Of a stretch of DNA of 18,892 bases, positions 8,725-15,169 are shown one piece after another. Within the stretch, counting starts at the first letter, position 1. Each line of letters starts with the position of its first letter. The stretch is from positions 1-18,892 of the forward strand of contig DFXX01000004.1 in assembly GCA_002381765.1 (NCBI GenBank). The letters are read 5' to 3'. A model generated the notes under the pieces. That model was not told the origin of the DNA, made no database searches, and saw only the letters and a list, made by a program, of their open reading frames with translations. The DNA is from Bacteriovoracaceae bacterium UBA4097 (lineage in GTDB: Bacteria; Bdellovibrionota; Bacteriovoracia; Bacteriovoracales; Bacteriovoracaceae). Both the position numbers and the translations under genes were made by a program.

Positions 8725-10608
8725 ATGAGATCATCCGTAAAAATACTATTAGGCCTATGGGTTCTGCTATTTCTTATAATTGGTGGGCTTGTTTATAGTA
8801 CCTATTCAAAACTTCATCCAGAAGCTTTCGTGGCACTTCTTACTGAGCAGGTTCAACATAATTATCCGGGAGCTAAGCTTGAAGTCGGAGAGGTTAATTA
8901 TAATCTTTCTCTTAATTTTAATCTGAGTCTGAAGAATGTCATCCTTAGAAGATCTGATAAGACTTTAGGGACGTTGGGAGAAATTGAGCTTAAAGTTCCT
9001 TGGTGGTTACTTGTTATAAACAGAGGCAATGCTCAGATTAATCTAAGCAATCTTAATCTTTTTATCGAACCCAATACTAGCAAAAAAGATGAAAGTTTTG
9101 ATAATACCACCCCTGGAGTGGTTGAGAAATCTAAAATAGAAGTTGAACTTCCTCAATATCTGCAGGACGTGCAATACACCATTAGGGCGCGAAATATATC
9201 CATTAAAGACATGGCCGGCAGTCGCACTCTACTCAAGTTTTCCAAGCTTCTGGTTCGCGAATTTAACTATGGCAAGAATTCTGCATTTGAAATCAAATTA
9301 CCCATATCTATTGGACACAGAGGGATGAACTACTCTTCAGAGCTATGGCTCTTTGGTGATGTTACTCCTGATAAAACGATATGGGACTTCAACTATAGAG
9401 GCAATTTTCGAACCAAGGATATGGGACAGAATATTCAGTTTGACGATGTCATTCTGGAAGGGAAAACTCGCTTTAAACCCCGAGAAGTCGATATTCAATC
9501 TGAAGTCGATTTTAGTATCGATAGAAAGAATATTGGTAATGGAGTATTCGCCGCAAATGAGAAGAAAATTTCTCTTAAACTCTTATTCACAGAACTTCCC
9601 ACTGAGTTTTTGAATATATTCGAAAACGAATTGAGACATACTCACCTTTCGAAGTTAATTGGCAGTGCTGCAGGGGAACTTCAGCTTGAGAGAAAACTGG
9701 CCGATAGCAAAGCAACCCTTCGTGGTGGATTAGAATTTAATGCTCCTTTTCAATTGAATAAAGAAGATATAATGGGGGCCTGGAAGTTAAGTTTTGATAA
9801 TACAAGATGGGATAGTTCATTTATTAGTCCCAAGGGAGAAGTTAGTTTCTTTCGTCGCTCAGTTATTGATTTAGATAATGGGCAAGTTAAGCAATATTCC
9901 GAAGAGTTAGGATTTACTGGTGTGAATCTCACTATGGCATTAGGAACTGTTCCTACTTTACAAGAATTAATGAACTCCAATTCGACCAGGTACTTCACCT
10001 CTAACATTTCCATTAAAAAATGTTTATTAGGTGAAAAAGAAGTTGATGGATACTTTAAGATAGGGGTCTCTCCTGATTTGAAATTTTATCAAGGTGAGCT
10101 TATAAAATCCGCTGATCAGAAGTTCAATCTTGTCTTTAACCAAAACAAACAAAAGAAAATTGATATTCACTTTGAGAACTTCCCTTGGAGTCAAGAGCTG
10201 AACTTCCTTTCACCTTATTTCCAAGCTAGCTCTGGAAATCTTAATGGTCAGGTGGAAGGACGCTGGAATGAAGATTGGATTGATGGCAAATGGCTGATGA
10301 AATTGAATGCTTCCGATTTAGTTAAGAGCTCTGGCTTACTTGTGAATATGAATAGGAAACTCTGGTCGGAATTTAATGTTCCCACCGAAAATATCACTCA
10401 TTTAAATACTCTCTCTTATGTTCAGGATGGAAAACTCAAGCTTGATTCTCTCGTCATAGAAGGAGAGGACCCTGCCAAGCTCTCTGGCCTGATTCATTCA
10501 GAGATTGAAAAAAACTCGCATTTAATTTTAAGTTACCCAAAAAATAAGAAATGGAAGCCTGTAAATAAAGAGTTTAAAGGTGTGTTTTGGGAAAAGGAAG
10601 AAGGATGA
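8725..10608 (+). CDS. AsmA-like membrane-anchored envelope protein, function not established
   Basis: A 627-residue protein starting with a short basic end and one hydrophobic helix (about residues 7-25), with no lipobox or clear signal-peptidase site, so it is probably an inner-membrane anchor with the bulk in the periplasm. After the helix comes a pattern like the AsmA/YhdP/TamB N-terminus: LEVGEVNYNLSLNFNLSLKN, then a GTLGEIELKVPWWLLVINRG segment and a LNLFIEP turn, all rich in alternating hydrophobic residues. Known AsmA-like proteins are long beta-rich proteins linked to outer-membrane lipid homeostasis; that role here is inferred from architecture only. The start lies 2 bases after the gatB stop with no strong Shine-Dalgarno, suggesting coupled translation. 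The end overlaps mtnA by 4 bases (ATGA). The overall fold is moderately supported; the exact family is not. Confidence 0.6.
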   Translation: MRSSVKILLGLWVLLFLIIGGLVYSTYSKLHPEAFVALLTEQVQHNYPGAKLEVGEVNYNLSLNFNLSLKNVILRRSDKTLGTLGEIELKVPWWLLVINRGNAQINLSNLNLFIEPNTSKKDESFDNTTPGVVEKSKIEVELPQYLQDVQYTIRARNISIKDMAGSRTLLKFSKLLVREFNYGKNSAFEIKLPISIGHRGMNYSSELWLFGDVTPDKTIWDFNYRGNFRTKDMGQNIQFDDVILEGKTRFKPREVDIQSEVDFSIDRKNIGNGVFAANEKKISLKLLFTELPTEFLNIFENELRHTHLSKLIGSAAGELQLERKLADSKATLRGGLEFNAPFQLNKEDIMGAWKLSFDNTRWDSSFISPKGEVSFFRRSVIDLDNGQVKQYSEELGFTGVNLTMALGTVPTLQELMNSNSTRYFTSNISIKKCLLGEKEVDGYFKIGVSPDLKFYQGELIKSADQKFNLVFNQNKQKKIDIHFENFPWSQELNFLSPYFQASSGNLNGQVEGRWNEDWIDGKWLMKLNASDLVKSSGLLVNMNRKLWSEFNVPTENITHLNTLSYVQDGKLKLDSLVIEGEDPAKLSGLIHSEIEKNSHLILSYPKNKKWKPVNKEFKGVFWEKEEG

Positions 10609-11663
10609 CAGATTCATATCGTCCTATTGTTTGGAAGGATAATAAGCTATTTCTCCTAGATCAGAGGCAGTTACCTCATACTGAAACTTTTGTTGAAGTG
10701 AATGATCTAAAGAGCTGTGCTGAAGCCATCAAAAATATGACCGTCAGAGGAGCACCCTGTATTGGCTTTACCGCCATCTATGGCATGGCCCTCTGGATAA
10801 AGAATTTAAACAGCCAGCCTAAAGTAGAAGATTGTAGAAGGGCCTGCGATGAAATGATCTCGGCCAGACCAACTGCAGTCAACTTGGCCTATGAAGTTAA
10901 TCGCTGCTTTGAAATGATGAAGCAAGCACTTGAAAGAGGGGAAGAATCCTCTGCTATATTTGAAAGACTAGTTGCGTTTGGCGATCAGCAAATCAAACAG
11001 AGTCATGACAAAAACAGTGCAATGGCCAGATTGGGGGTTGATGAGCTGACTAAAAAGCTTGGCGATCGTAAATGGAATTTAATGACCCATTGTAATACTG
11101 GTTTCTTGGCCTGTGGAAGTTTAGGAACTGCTCTAGGGGTCATTTCTTATGCTAATACTTTGGGTAAGGTGGAGCATGTATATGCTGATGAAACCAGGCC
11201 TTATATGCAGGGTACGAGACTGACAGCTTTTGAGCTTAGTAAGGAAGGAATTCCATATAGTATTGTAGTGGAAGGTGCGGCTTCCTACCTTATGGCGCAT
11301 GATAAAGTTGATGCTATATTCGTCGGGGCAGATCGGATTGCCGCCAATGGGGATACAGCTAATAAAGTTGGAACCTCAACCCTTGCGATTGTAGCTAAAA
11401 ACTATAATATTCCTTTCTACGTGGTGGCACCAATCAGTTCCTTTGATATTTCTATTCCTGATGGAAAGCACATCGAGATCGAAATGAGAGAGATGAATGA
11501 GATCACGGAGCTTAGAGGAATTAAGCTCGCCCCAGAGGGAGCTCAGTCAGTAAATCCTAGCTTTGATGTAACTGACCATAGATTTATAACAGGAATTATT
11601 TGCGAGAAAGGATTTATCGATCCATCCCGTGATGGTGAACTTGTGAGGATAGTTAAAGGATGA
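10605..11663 (+). CDS. mtnA: S-methyl-5-thioribose-1-phosphate isomerase MtnA
   Basis: MtnA converts methylthioribose-1-phosphate to methylthioribulose-1-phosphate in methionine salvage. The 352-residue protein carries the family blocks MTVRGAPCIGFTAIYGMAL, ARPTAVNLAYEVNR, THCNTGFLACGSLGTALGV, ADETRPYMQGTRLTAFEL and GADRIAANGDTANKVGT. The catalytic cysteine is Cys163 in THCNTG and the catalytic aspartate is Asp243 in GADRI, so the core active site is intact. This favours MtnA over eIF2B-type relatives. A longer frame can begin at a TTG (10587), but the ATG at 10605 follows an AAGGAAGAAGG ribosome site and gives the expected N-terminus ending in YRPIVWKDN. It overlaps both neighbours by ATGA. 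No other methionine-salvage gene is in the window, so its partners must be elsewhere or it feeds a shortened pathway. Confidence 0.94.
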   Translation: MTDSYRPIVWKDNKLFLLDQRQLPHTETFVEVNDLKSCAEAIKNMTVRGAPCIGFTAIYGMALWIKNLNSQPKVEDCRRACDEMISARPTAVNLAYEVNRCFEMMKQALERGEESSAIFERLVAFGDQQIKQSHDKNSAMARLGVDELTKKLGDRKWNLMTHCNTGFLACGSLGTALGVISYANTLGKVEHVYADETRPYMQGTRLTAFELSKEGIPYSIVVEGAASYLMAHDKVDAIFVGADRIAANGDTANKVGTSTLAIVAKNYNIPFYVVAPISSFDISIPDGKHIEIEMREMNEITELRGIKLAPEGAQSVNPSFDVTDHRFITGIICEKGFIDPSRDGELVRIVKG

Positions 11664-12589
11664 AAGAAAAGAGAGCTTCAATCGATATCGGATCTAACAG
11701 TATTCTTCTTTTGATCGCAGAATTCGAAGCAGGCAAATTGAATGTACTTAGTAAGCGCAGTGAAATCACCTCACTAGGTCGTGAATTGGATAAGAATAAG
11801 GCATTTCACTCAGAATCCATGGATGCGAGCTTTGCAGCACTTAAATCATATGTGGATGAATGTTCTGTCCAAGGCATCCCGAGTGATAAGATCATTGCCA
11901 CGGCCACTGAAGCCGCGAGAGTGGCGCAGAATGCGTCTGAATTCTTTGATAAAGTTCATAAAGAACTTAATCTTCACATTAATGTGATTAGTTCTGAAGC
12001 CGAAGCTTTCTTCTCCACGAAGGGGATCTTCTTTAACAGTAAATTCAACTCTGAGATTATTACCATCATGGATGTGGGTGGCGCTTCAACTGAACTAATT
12101 AAAGTTAATACGAAATCTTTTCAGATTTTAGAAACCATAAGTATGCCGATTGGTGCAGTTAGGTCTACCCAATGGTTAAATGACAAGCTCTTCGTTCAGA
12201 ATCTGCAAAAGGTTTTTCTTGATTTTAGAAGTGAGATCGATAAATTTCAAACCAAAGAGCTCTACTGTGTCGCTGGAACGGTTACTTCCTTAGGAAATAT
12301 GCATCTTCAGCGTAAAGAATTTGTAGAAGATGATGTTCATGGTTTAGTACTTAAGGCTGAAGATATTGATAATTTATTCAAGAAATACTCAGATTATTCT
12401 CCAGAGCAATTTTTAGAAAATTTCCCTTTCTTACAGAAAAGATCTCATAGTATTAGAGGAGGCCTGCATTTGGTCTATCATTTGATGCATCGTCTTTTCA
12501 TTAAAGAATTAACGATCTCCACATATGGGTTACGTTTTGGAACGCTTCTAGAAGGAAAGATCAGTCAGGAGTATCTTCATGCAAAATAG
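11660..12589 (+). CDS. Ppx/GppA-family phosphatase (short form)
   Basis: An actin-like ASKHA-fold phosphatase related to exopolyphosphatase and pppGpp 5'-phosphohydrolase. The blocks appear in order: ASIDIGSNSILLLI (phosphate-1 loop, Asp9), TATEAARVAQNASEF, ISSEAEAFFSTKGI (Ser in place of the common Gly in SGxEEA), MDVGGASTELIKV (phosphate-2 loop, Asp138 and Glu145), SMPIGAVRST, VAGTVTSLGNM, RGGLHLVYHLM and STYGLRFGTLLE. At 309 residues it contains only the two-domain phosphatase core and lacks the C-terminal HD-like region of long E. coli-type Ppx/GppA. Whether it prefers polyphosphate or (p)ppGpp cannot be told from sequence. It starts in an ATGA overlap with mtnA and runs 11 bases into the next gene. 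Confidence 0.9.
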   Translation: MKEKRASIDIGSNSILLLIAEFEAGKLNVLSKRSEITSLGRELDKNKAFHSESMDASFAALKSYVDECSVQGIPSDKIIATATEAARVAQNASEFFDKVHKELNLHINVISSEAEAFFSTKGIFFNSKFNSEIITIMDVGGASTELIKVNTKSFQILETISMPIGAVRSTQWLNDKLFVQNLQKVFLDFRSEIDKFQTKELYCVAGTVTSLGNMHLQRKEFVEDDVHGLVLKAEDIDNLFKKYSDYSPEQFLENFPFLQKRSHSIRGGLHLVYHLMHRLFIKELTISTYGLRFGTLLEGKISQEYLHAK

Positions 12590-13007
12590 AGTGCATTTGG
12601 GACCCAAGTCCGTTCTGTTTAAAGAAGGGGAGGAGACTCGGAAGCTTTACCTGATAAAAAAAGGCGAAGTTCTTTGCTTAAAATCAACTCAGGATAGGCT
12701 TATCCCCGTCTTCCTTGCTAAGGAAGACGATATCATTGGGGAAAGTGCCATGATTGGCGATAATATTTCTACCTATTCAGCTGTGACTCTGGGTCAAGTG
12801 GAGCTGCTCGAGATACCTTCTCAGAATTTTGAAGAAGTTTTAAAATCTGCTCCCAGCTGGCTGGTAGATCTCACAACAATAATGATCAACCGTTTTCAGC
12901 ATACAGCAAACCTGATAGCTGAAAATCGTGTGATACATCCACTTATTATAGAAGAAGATAAATTCCCCTCAAAACTAGAAGTGGAATTTAAAAAGCTTTT
13001 AGATTAA
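12579..13007 (+). CDS. Small cyclic-nucleotide-binding-like (CNBD/Crp N-domain) protein without HTH
   Basis: A 142-residue protein made of one CNBD-like beta roll and a C-terminal helix. LFKEGEETRKLYLIKKGEV (13-31) is the typical glycine-bearing front of the fold, and IIGESAMIG (52-60) marks the phosphate-binding cassette. No arginine or lysine occurs from residue 49 to 88, so the cassette arginine that contacts the cyclic phosphate in CRP is missing (Thr or Tyr at that place). Ligand binding is therefore doubtful. There is no room for a DNA-binding domain, so it may act as a protein-protein adaptor. A clear AGGAG 7 bases before ATG supports the start inside the preceding gene. Its TAA overlaps the opposing gene's stop. 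Fold assignment is fairly sure, function unknown. Confidence 0.8.
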   Translation: MQNRVHLGPKSVLFKEGEETRKLYLIKKGEVLCLKSTQDRLIPVFLAKEDDIIGESAMIGDNISTYSAVTLGQVELLEIPSQNFEEVLKSAPSWLVDLTTIMINRFQHTANLIAENRVIHPLIIEEDKFPSKLEVEFKKLLD

Positions 13008-13435
13008 TAAAACTGAATAATTCTATTGCGATGAAGACTTAGAGCAAGCTCCACGATCTTCTGCTGGGCCCGATGGCATTCATTACGATTAGAAGTAAGA
13101 TCTTTCTGCATGATATCGAAGGCTTTGATCGCCATCTGTCTTGAGATAAGACCAAGTGCGCGACGTTGATTTTTAGTATGAACCAGGCTTAAAGCAAGTC
13201 CCAAAATAGCGGGCTGGACCTGAGAGACAACGGTTCTTAGTCCTTCATCATCCAAATCCCAAATACTTTCAAAAGAAATACACGACTCAGTTAATTCCTT
13301 AGCAAGAGTAGGATTTCGATTACGCAAATTTTTTAATAGTTTGGCCTTATCAGGTCCATCCATTCTCTGGAGGAGCTCGATAACCTGGCGCTTACCATTG
13401 ATAAAGATTCCATTCTCTGCACTATTCTGACTCAT
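13004..13435 (-). CDS. Free-standing FliG C-terminal-domain-like protein
   Basis: The 143-residue protein resembles the end of the flagellar switch protein FliG: a KAKLLKNLRNRNPTLAKEL stretch like the middle-domain 'iL..L...dPelA', then ISFESIWDLDDEGLRTVVSQV like 'F.Fedl..lDD..iq..l.eV', a LGLALSLV segment, an ISRQMA stretch and a closing AQQKIVELALSLHRNRII helix. The FliG N-terminal domain and EHPQR motif are absent. Compared from memory with E. coli FliG, most charged residues that meet MotA are not kept (see findings), so a torque role is unlikely. AAGGAG lies shortly before ATG. It lies 37 bases downstream of the coiled-coil gene and is probably in its operon. The family match is by pattern; the function is unknown. 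Confidence 0.7.
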   Translation of the reverse strand: MSQNSAENGIFINGKRQVIELLQRMDGPDKAKLLKNLRNRNPTLAKELTESCISFESIWDLDDEGLRTVVSQVQPAILGLALSLVHTKNQRRALGLISRQMAIKAFDIMQKDLTSNRNECHRAQQKIVELALSLHRNRIIQFY

Positions 13436-13472
13436 CTATTCTCCTTCCTGGATTTAAGACTTTGGGACTGAT

Positions 13473-13895
13473 TTAGGCCTGTAGTTTAGCTTTCTCTTCT
13501 TCAAACTTCATGCGGGCTTTTTCAAGATATTCACGATGCTTTAACTCTTGTTTAGCAATTTGTTCTTCATGGCCCATTTGTTTTTCAGACATCTGATCTG
13601 TTTGAGACTGCTTTAAATCACTGAGAAGTTTTTCATAACGCTGATTCTCTTCTTCAATACGCTTATTGTACTTTCCGTGGAGTTGATTGAGCTTGGTATC
13701 TGCTTCGCTCTTCTCTTTTTGGATCTGGATTTCGTAATCTTTTTTTATCTTAGCAATTTCTTTTTCATTTTTCTCTCTAACGGATTTAAGTTCGCTCTCC
13801 ATTTGGTCGCCAAGCTTTCTGAGCTCAAAACTCTGACGCTTATTCATCGACTCGATGGTCTTATTAGTTCTGGCAGTTGGTGATACTTCAGACAT
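13473..13895 (-). CDS. Coiled-coil protein of unknown function
   Basis: A 140-residue, highly charged protein with no signal peptide or membrane segment. From about residue 15 to the end it is almost pure Lys/Glu/Gln-rich helix with heptad-like spacing of Leu, Ile and Met, including stretches such as LRKLGDQMESELKSVREK and KIKKDYEIQIQKEKSEAD, so a long parallel or antiparallel coiled coil is expected. I do not recognise a family; low-complexity helices of this kind give false matches to many filament proteins. The ATG has AAGGAAAAG upstream and sits at the left edge of the divergent region facing the thiolase gene. A partner role for the FliG-like protein encoded next is plausible from the operon but unproven. 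Confidence 0.75.
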   Translation of the reverse strand: MSEVSPTARTNKTIESMNKRQSFELRKLGDQMESELKSVREKNEKEIAKIKKDYEIQIQKEKSEADTKLNQLHGKYNKRIEEENQRYEKLLSDLKQSQTDQMSEKQMGHEEQIAKQELKHREYLEKARMKFEEEKAKLQA

Positions 13896-13990
13896 AGCTA
13901 ACTTTTCCTTTGATGCAAGGTAATGCCTTTCGTGGCATCATAGTTATCATACTTACTTATGCTCATTCCTCACAAGGCAGGCAAAAATTG
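13896..13990. promoter_or_regulatory. Divergent intergenic region with three RATGC half-sites forming palindromes
   Basis: This 95-base gap separates the start codons of the coiled-coil gene (left) and the thiolase gene (right), so it must hold promoters for both unless the transcripts are long. It contains GATGC (13912-13916), AATGC (13922-13926) and the inverted GCATC (13935-13939). These build a 5-bp dyad ATGCC-N6-GGCAT (13923-13938) and a 6-bp dyad TGATGC/GCATCA (13911-13940). For the plus direction, TATCAT (13945-13950) is a -10 candidate without a good -35, and the dyad would sit at that -35. An operator is possible; this is inference. Confidence 0.35.
13946..13975 (-). promoter_or_regulatory. 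Candidate sigma-70-type promoter for the coiled-coil/FliG-like operon
   Basis: On the minus strand TTGTGA (13970-13975) is followed after 18 bases by TATGAT (13946-13951). These match the -35 and -10 consensus at 4 of 6 and 5 of 6 positions. Transcription would begin around 13939, giving a leader of roughly 45 bases to the ATG at 13895. The TTGTGA box overlaps the purine-rich ribosome site of the divergent thiolase gene. Such matches are common by chance. Confidence 0.35.
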
Positions 13991-15169
13991 ATGGGTCAAA
14001 TACCTGGAAAAGTCTTCATCGTTAGTGGCAAAAGAACCCCTTTTGGTAAGTTTGGTGGGAGTCTTTCGGCCCTAAGTCCTATAGATCTGGCAGTTTTAAC
14101 CAGTATGAGACTCCTCGCTGAATTATCTTTAGCTCCTGAAAGTATTGATCAGGTAATATTTGCCAATGTTCTTCCGGTGACACCCGACACTCTATATGGG
14201 GGCCGACATATTGCTTTGAAAAGTGGAATGAAGGTAACCACCCCAGGCGTATCTGTGAATCGGCTGTGTGGTTCTGGCATACAAGGAATTATAGACGCTG
14301 CTCGTATTATTAGATACGAGGAAGCGGAGGCCATAATGGTAAGTGGAGCTGAGGCCATGAGCATGTCTCCTCATCTTATCTATGGCAGTCGTTTTGGAAC
14401 CAAATACGGCTCTCTTCCTACTAAAGATCTCTTACTTGATACTCTTTATGATAAGCATGCTGCTCTTCCTATGGGTAATACGGCAGAAAATCTTGCTCAG
14501 GAGTTTAAAATCTCTAGAGAAGAATCGGATCAGTATTCTTTTGAATCTCATCAGAAGGCCAGTCAGGCCTATTTGCATGGACTTCTTCAACCTGAAATCC
14601 TGAGTGTTGATCTGGGCAAAACTCAGTTAGATCGCGATGAGCATTTACGTGGAGATATCTCTCTTAAGGATCTCAGCAAGCTCAAACCCACCTTTATTAA
14701 AGACGGGACAGTAACCGCCGGTTCTGCTTCTGGAATTGTAGATGGAGGAGCTTCCCTTCTCATTGCCAGCGAAGTCTTTGTCAAAAAGCATAAGCTCTCA
14801 CCCTTAGCAGAAATCATAGGGGGTGAGGTAGTGGGAGTGGATCCTTCGAAGATGGGAATTGGACCAGTACCAGCTATCCAGCAGCTTCTCGCCCGTTTTA
14901 AACTAGATATTCAAGATATCGATCTCTTTGAAATCAATGAAGCCTTTGCCCCACAAGTGATGGCCTGTCAAAAAGCTTTGGAGATACCACTGGAAAATTT
15001 AAATATCTGGGGGGGCGCAATTGCTCTAGGACATCCTTTGGGGGCAACTGGATTAAAGATTAGTTTGACCCTTGCTAGGCAATTGCAGCACTATAAAAAA
15101 GAGTATGGAATATCTTCTGCTTGTATCGGTGGAGGACAGGGTATTGCTCTGTTGATGAGGAAAGCATGA
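13991..15169 (+). CDS. Acetyl-CoA C-acyltransferase / acetyltransferase (thiolase)
   Basis: A 392-residue thiolase that joins or splits acyl-CoA and acetyl-CoA, in fatty-acid breakdown or acetoacetyl-CoA formation. The N-terminus IVSGKRTPFGKFGG is typical. The catalytic residues are all present: nucleophile Cys93 in NRLCGSGIQ, His348 in GGAIALGHPLGATG and Cys378 in ACIGGGQG, spaced as in biosynthetic thiolases, with NEAFAPQVMA before them. The NRLCGSG wording is closer to acyltransferase-type (ACAA2/FadA-like) thiolases than to AtoB/PhaA, but chain-length preference cannot be told. A longer frame opens at a TTG at 13910, but it would run through the divergent promoter region and add 27 non-conserved residues. 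ATG 13991, with AGG 9 bases upstream, fits. Its stop overlaps the next start (ATGA). No hydratase/dehydrogenase partner lies nearby. Confidence 0.94.
   Translation: MGQIPGKVFIVSGKRTPFGKFGGSLSALSPIDLAVLTSMRLLAELSLAPESIDQVIFANVLPVTPDTLYGGRHIALKSGMKVTTPGVSVNRLCGSGIQGIIDAARIIRYEEAEAIMVSGAEAMSMSPHLIYGSRFGTKYGSLPTKDLLLDTLYDKHAALPMGNTAENLAQEFKISREESDQYSFESHQKASQAYLHGLLQPEILSVDLGKTQLDRDEHLRGDISLKDLSKLKPTFIKDGTVTAGSASGIVDGGASLLIASEVFVKKHKLSPLAEIIGGEVVGVDPSKMGIGPVPAIQQLLARFKLDIQDIDLFEINEAFAPQVMACQKALEIPLENLNIWGGAIALGHPLGATGLKISLTLARQLQHYKKEYGISSACIGGGQGIALLMRKA

Noticed and set aside
10587..10604. TTG start for mtnA
   Set aside because: ATG 10605 has a strong purine-rich site directly before it and matches the family start; the TTG has none.
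13910..13990. N-terminal extension of the thiolase from a TTG
   Set aside because: The added segment is not thiolase-like, has no ribosome site of note and crosses the divergent promoter region.
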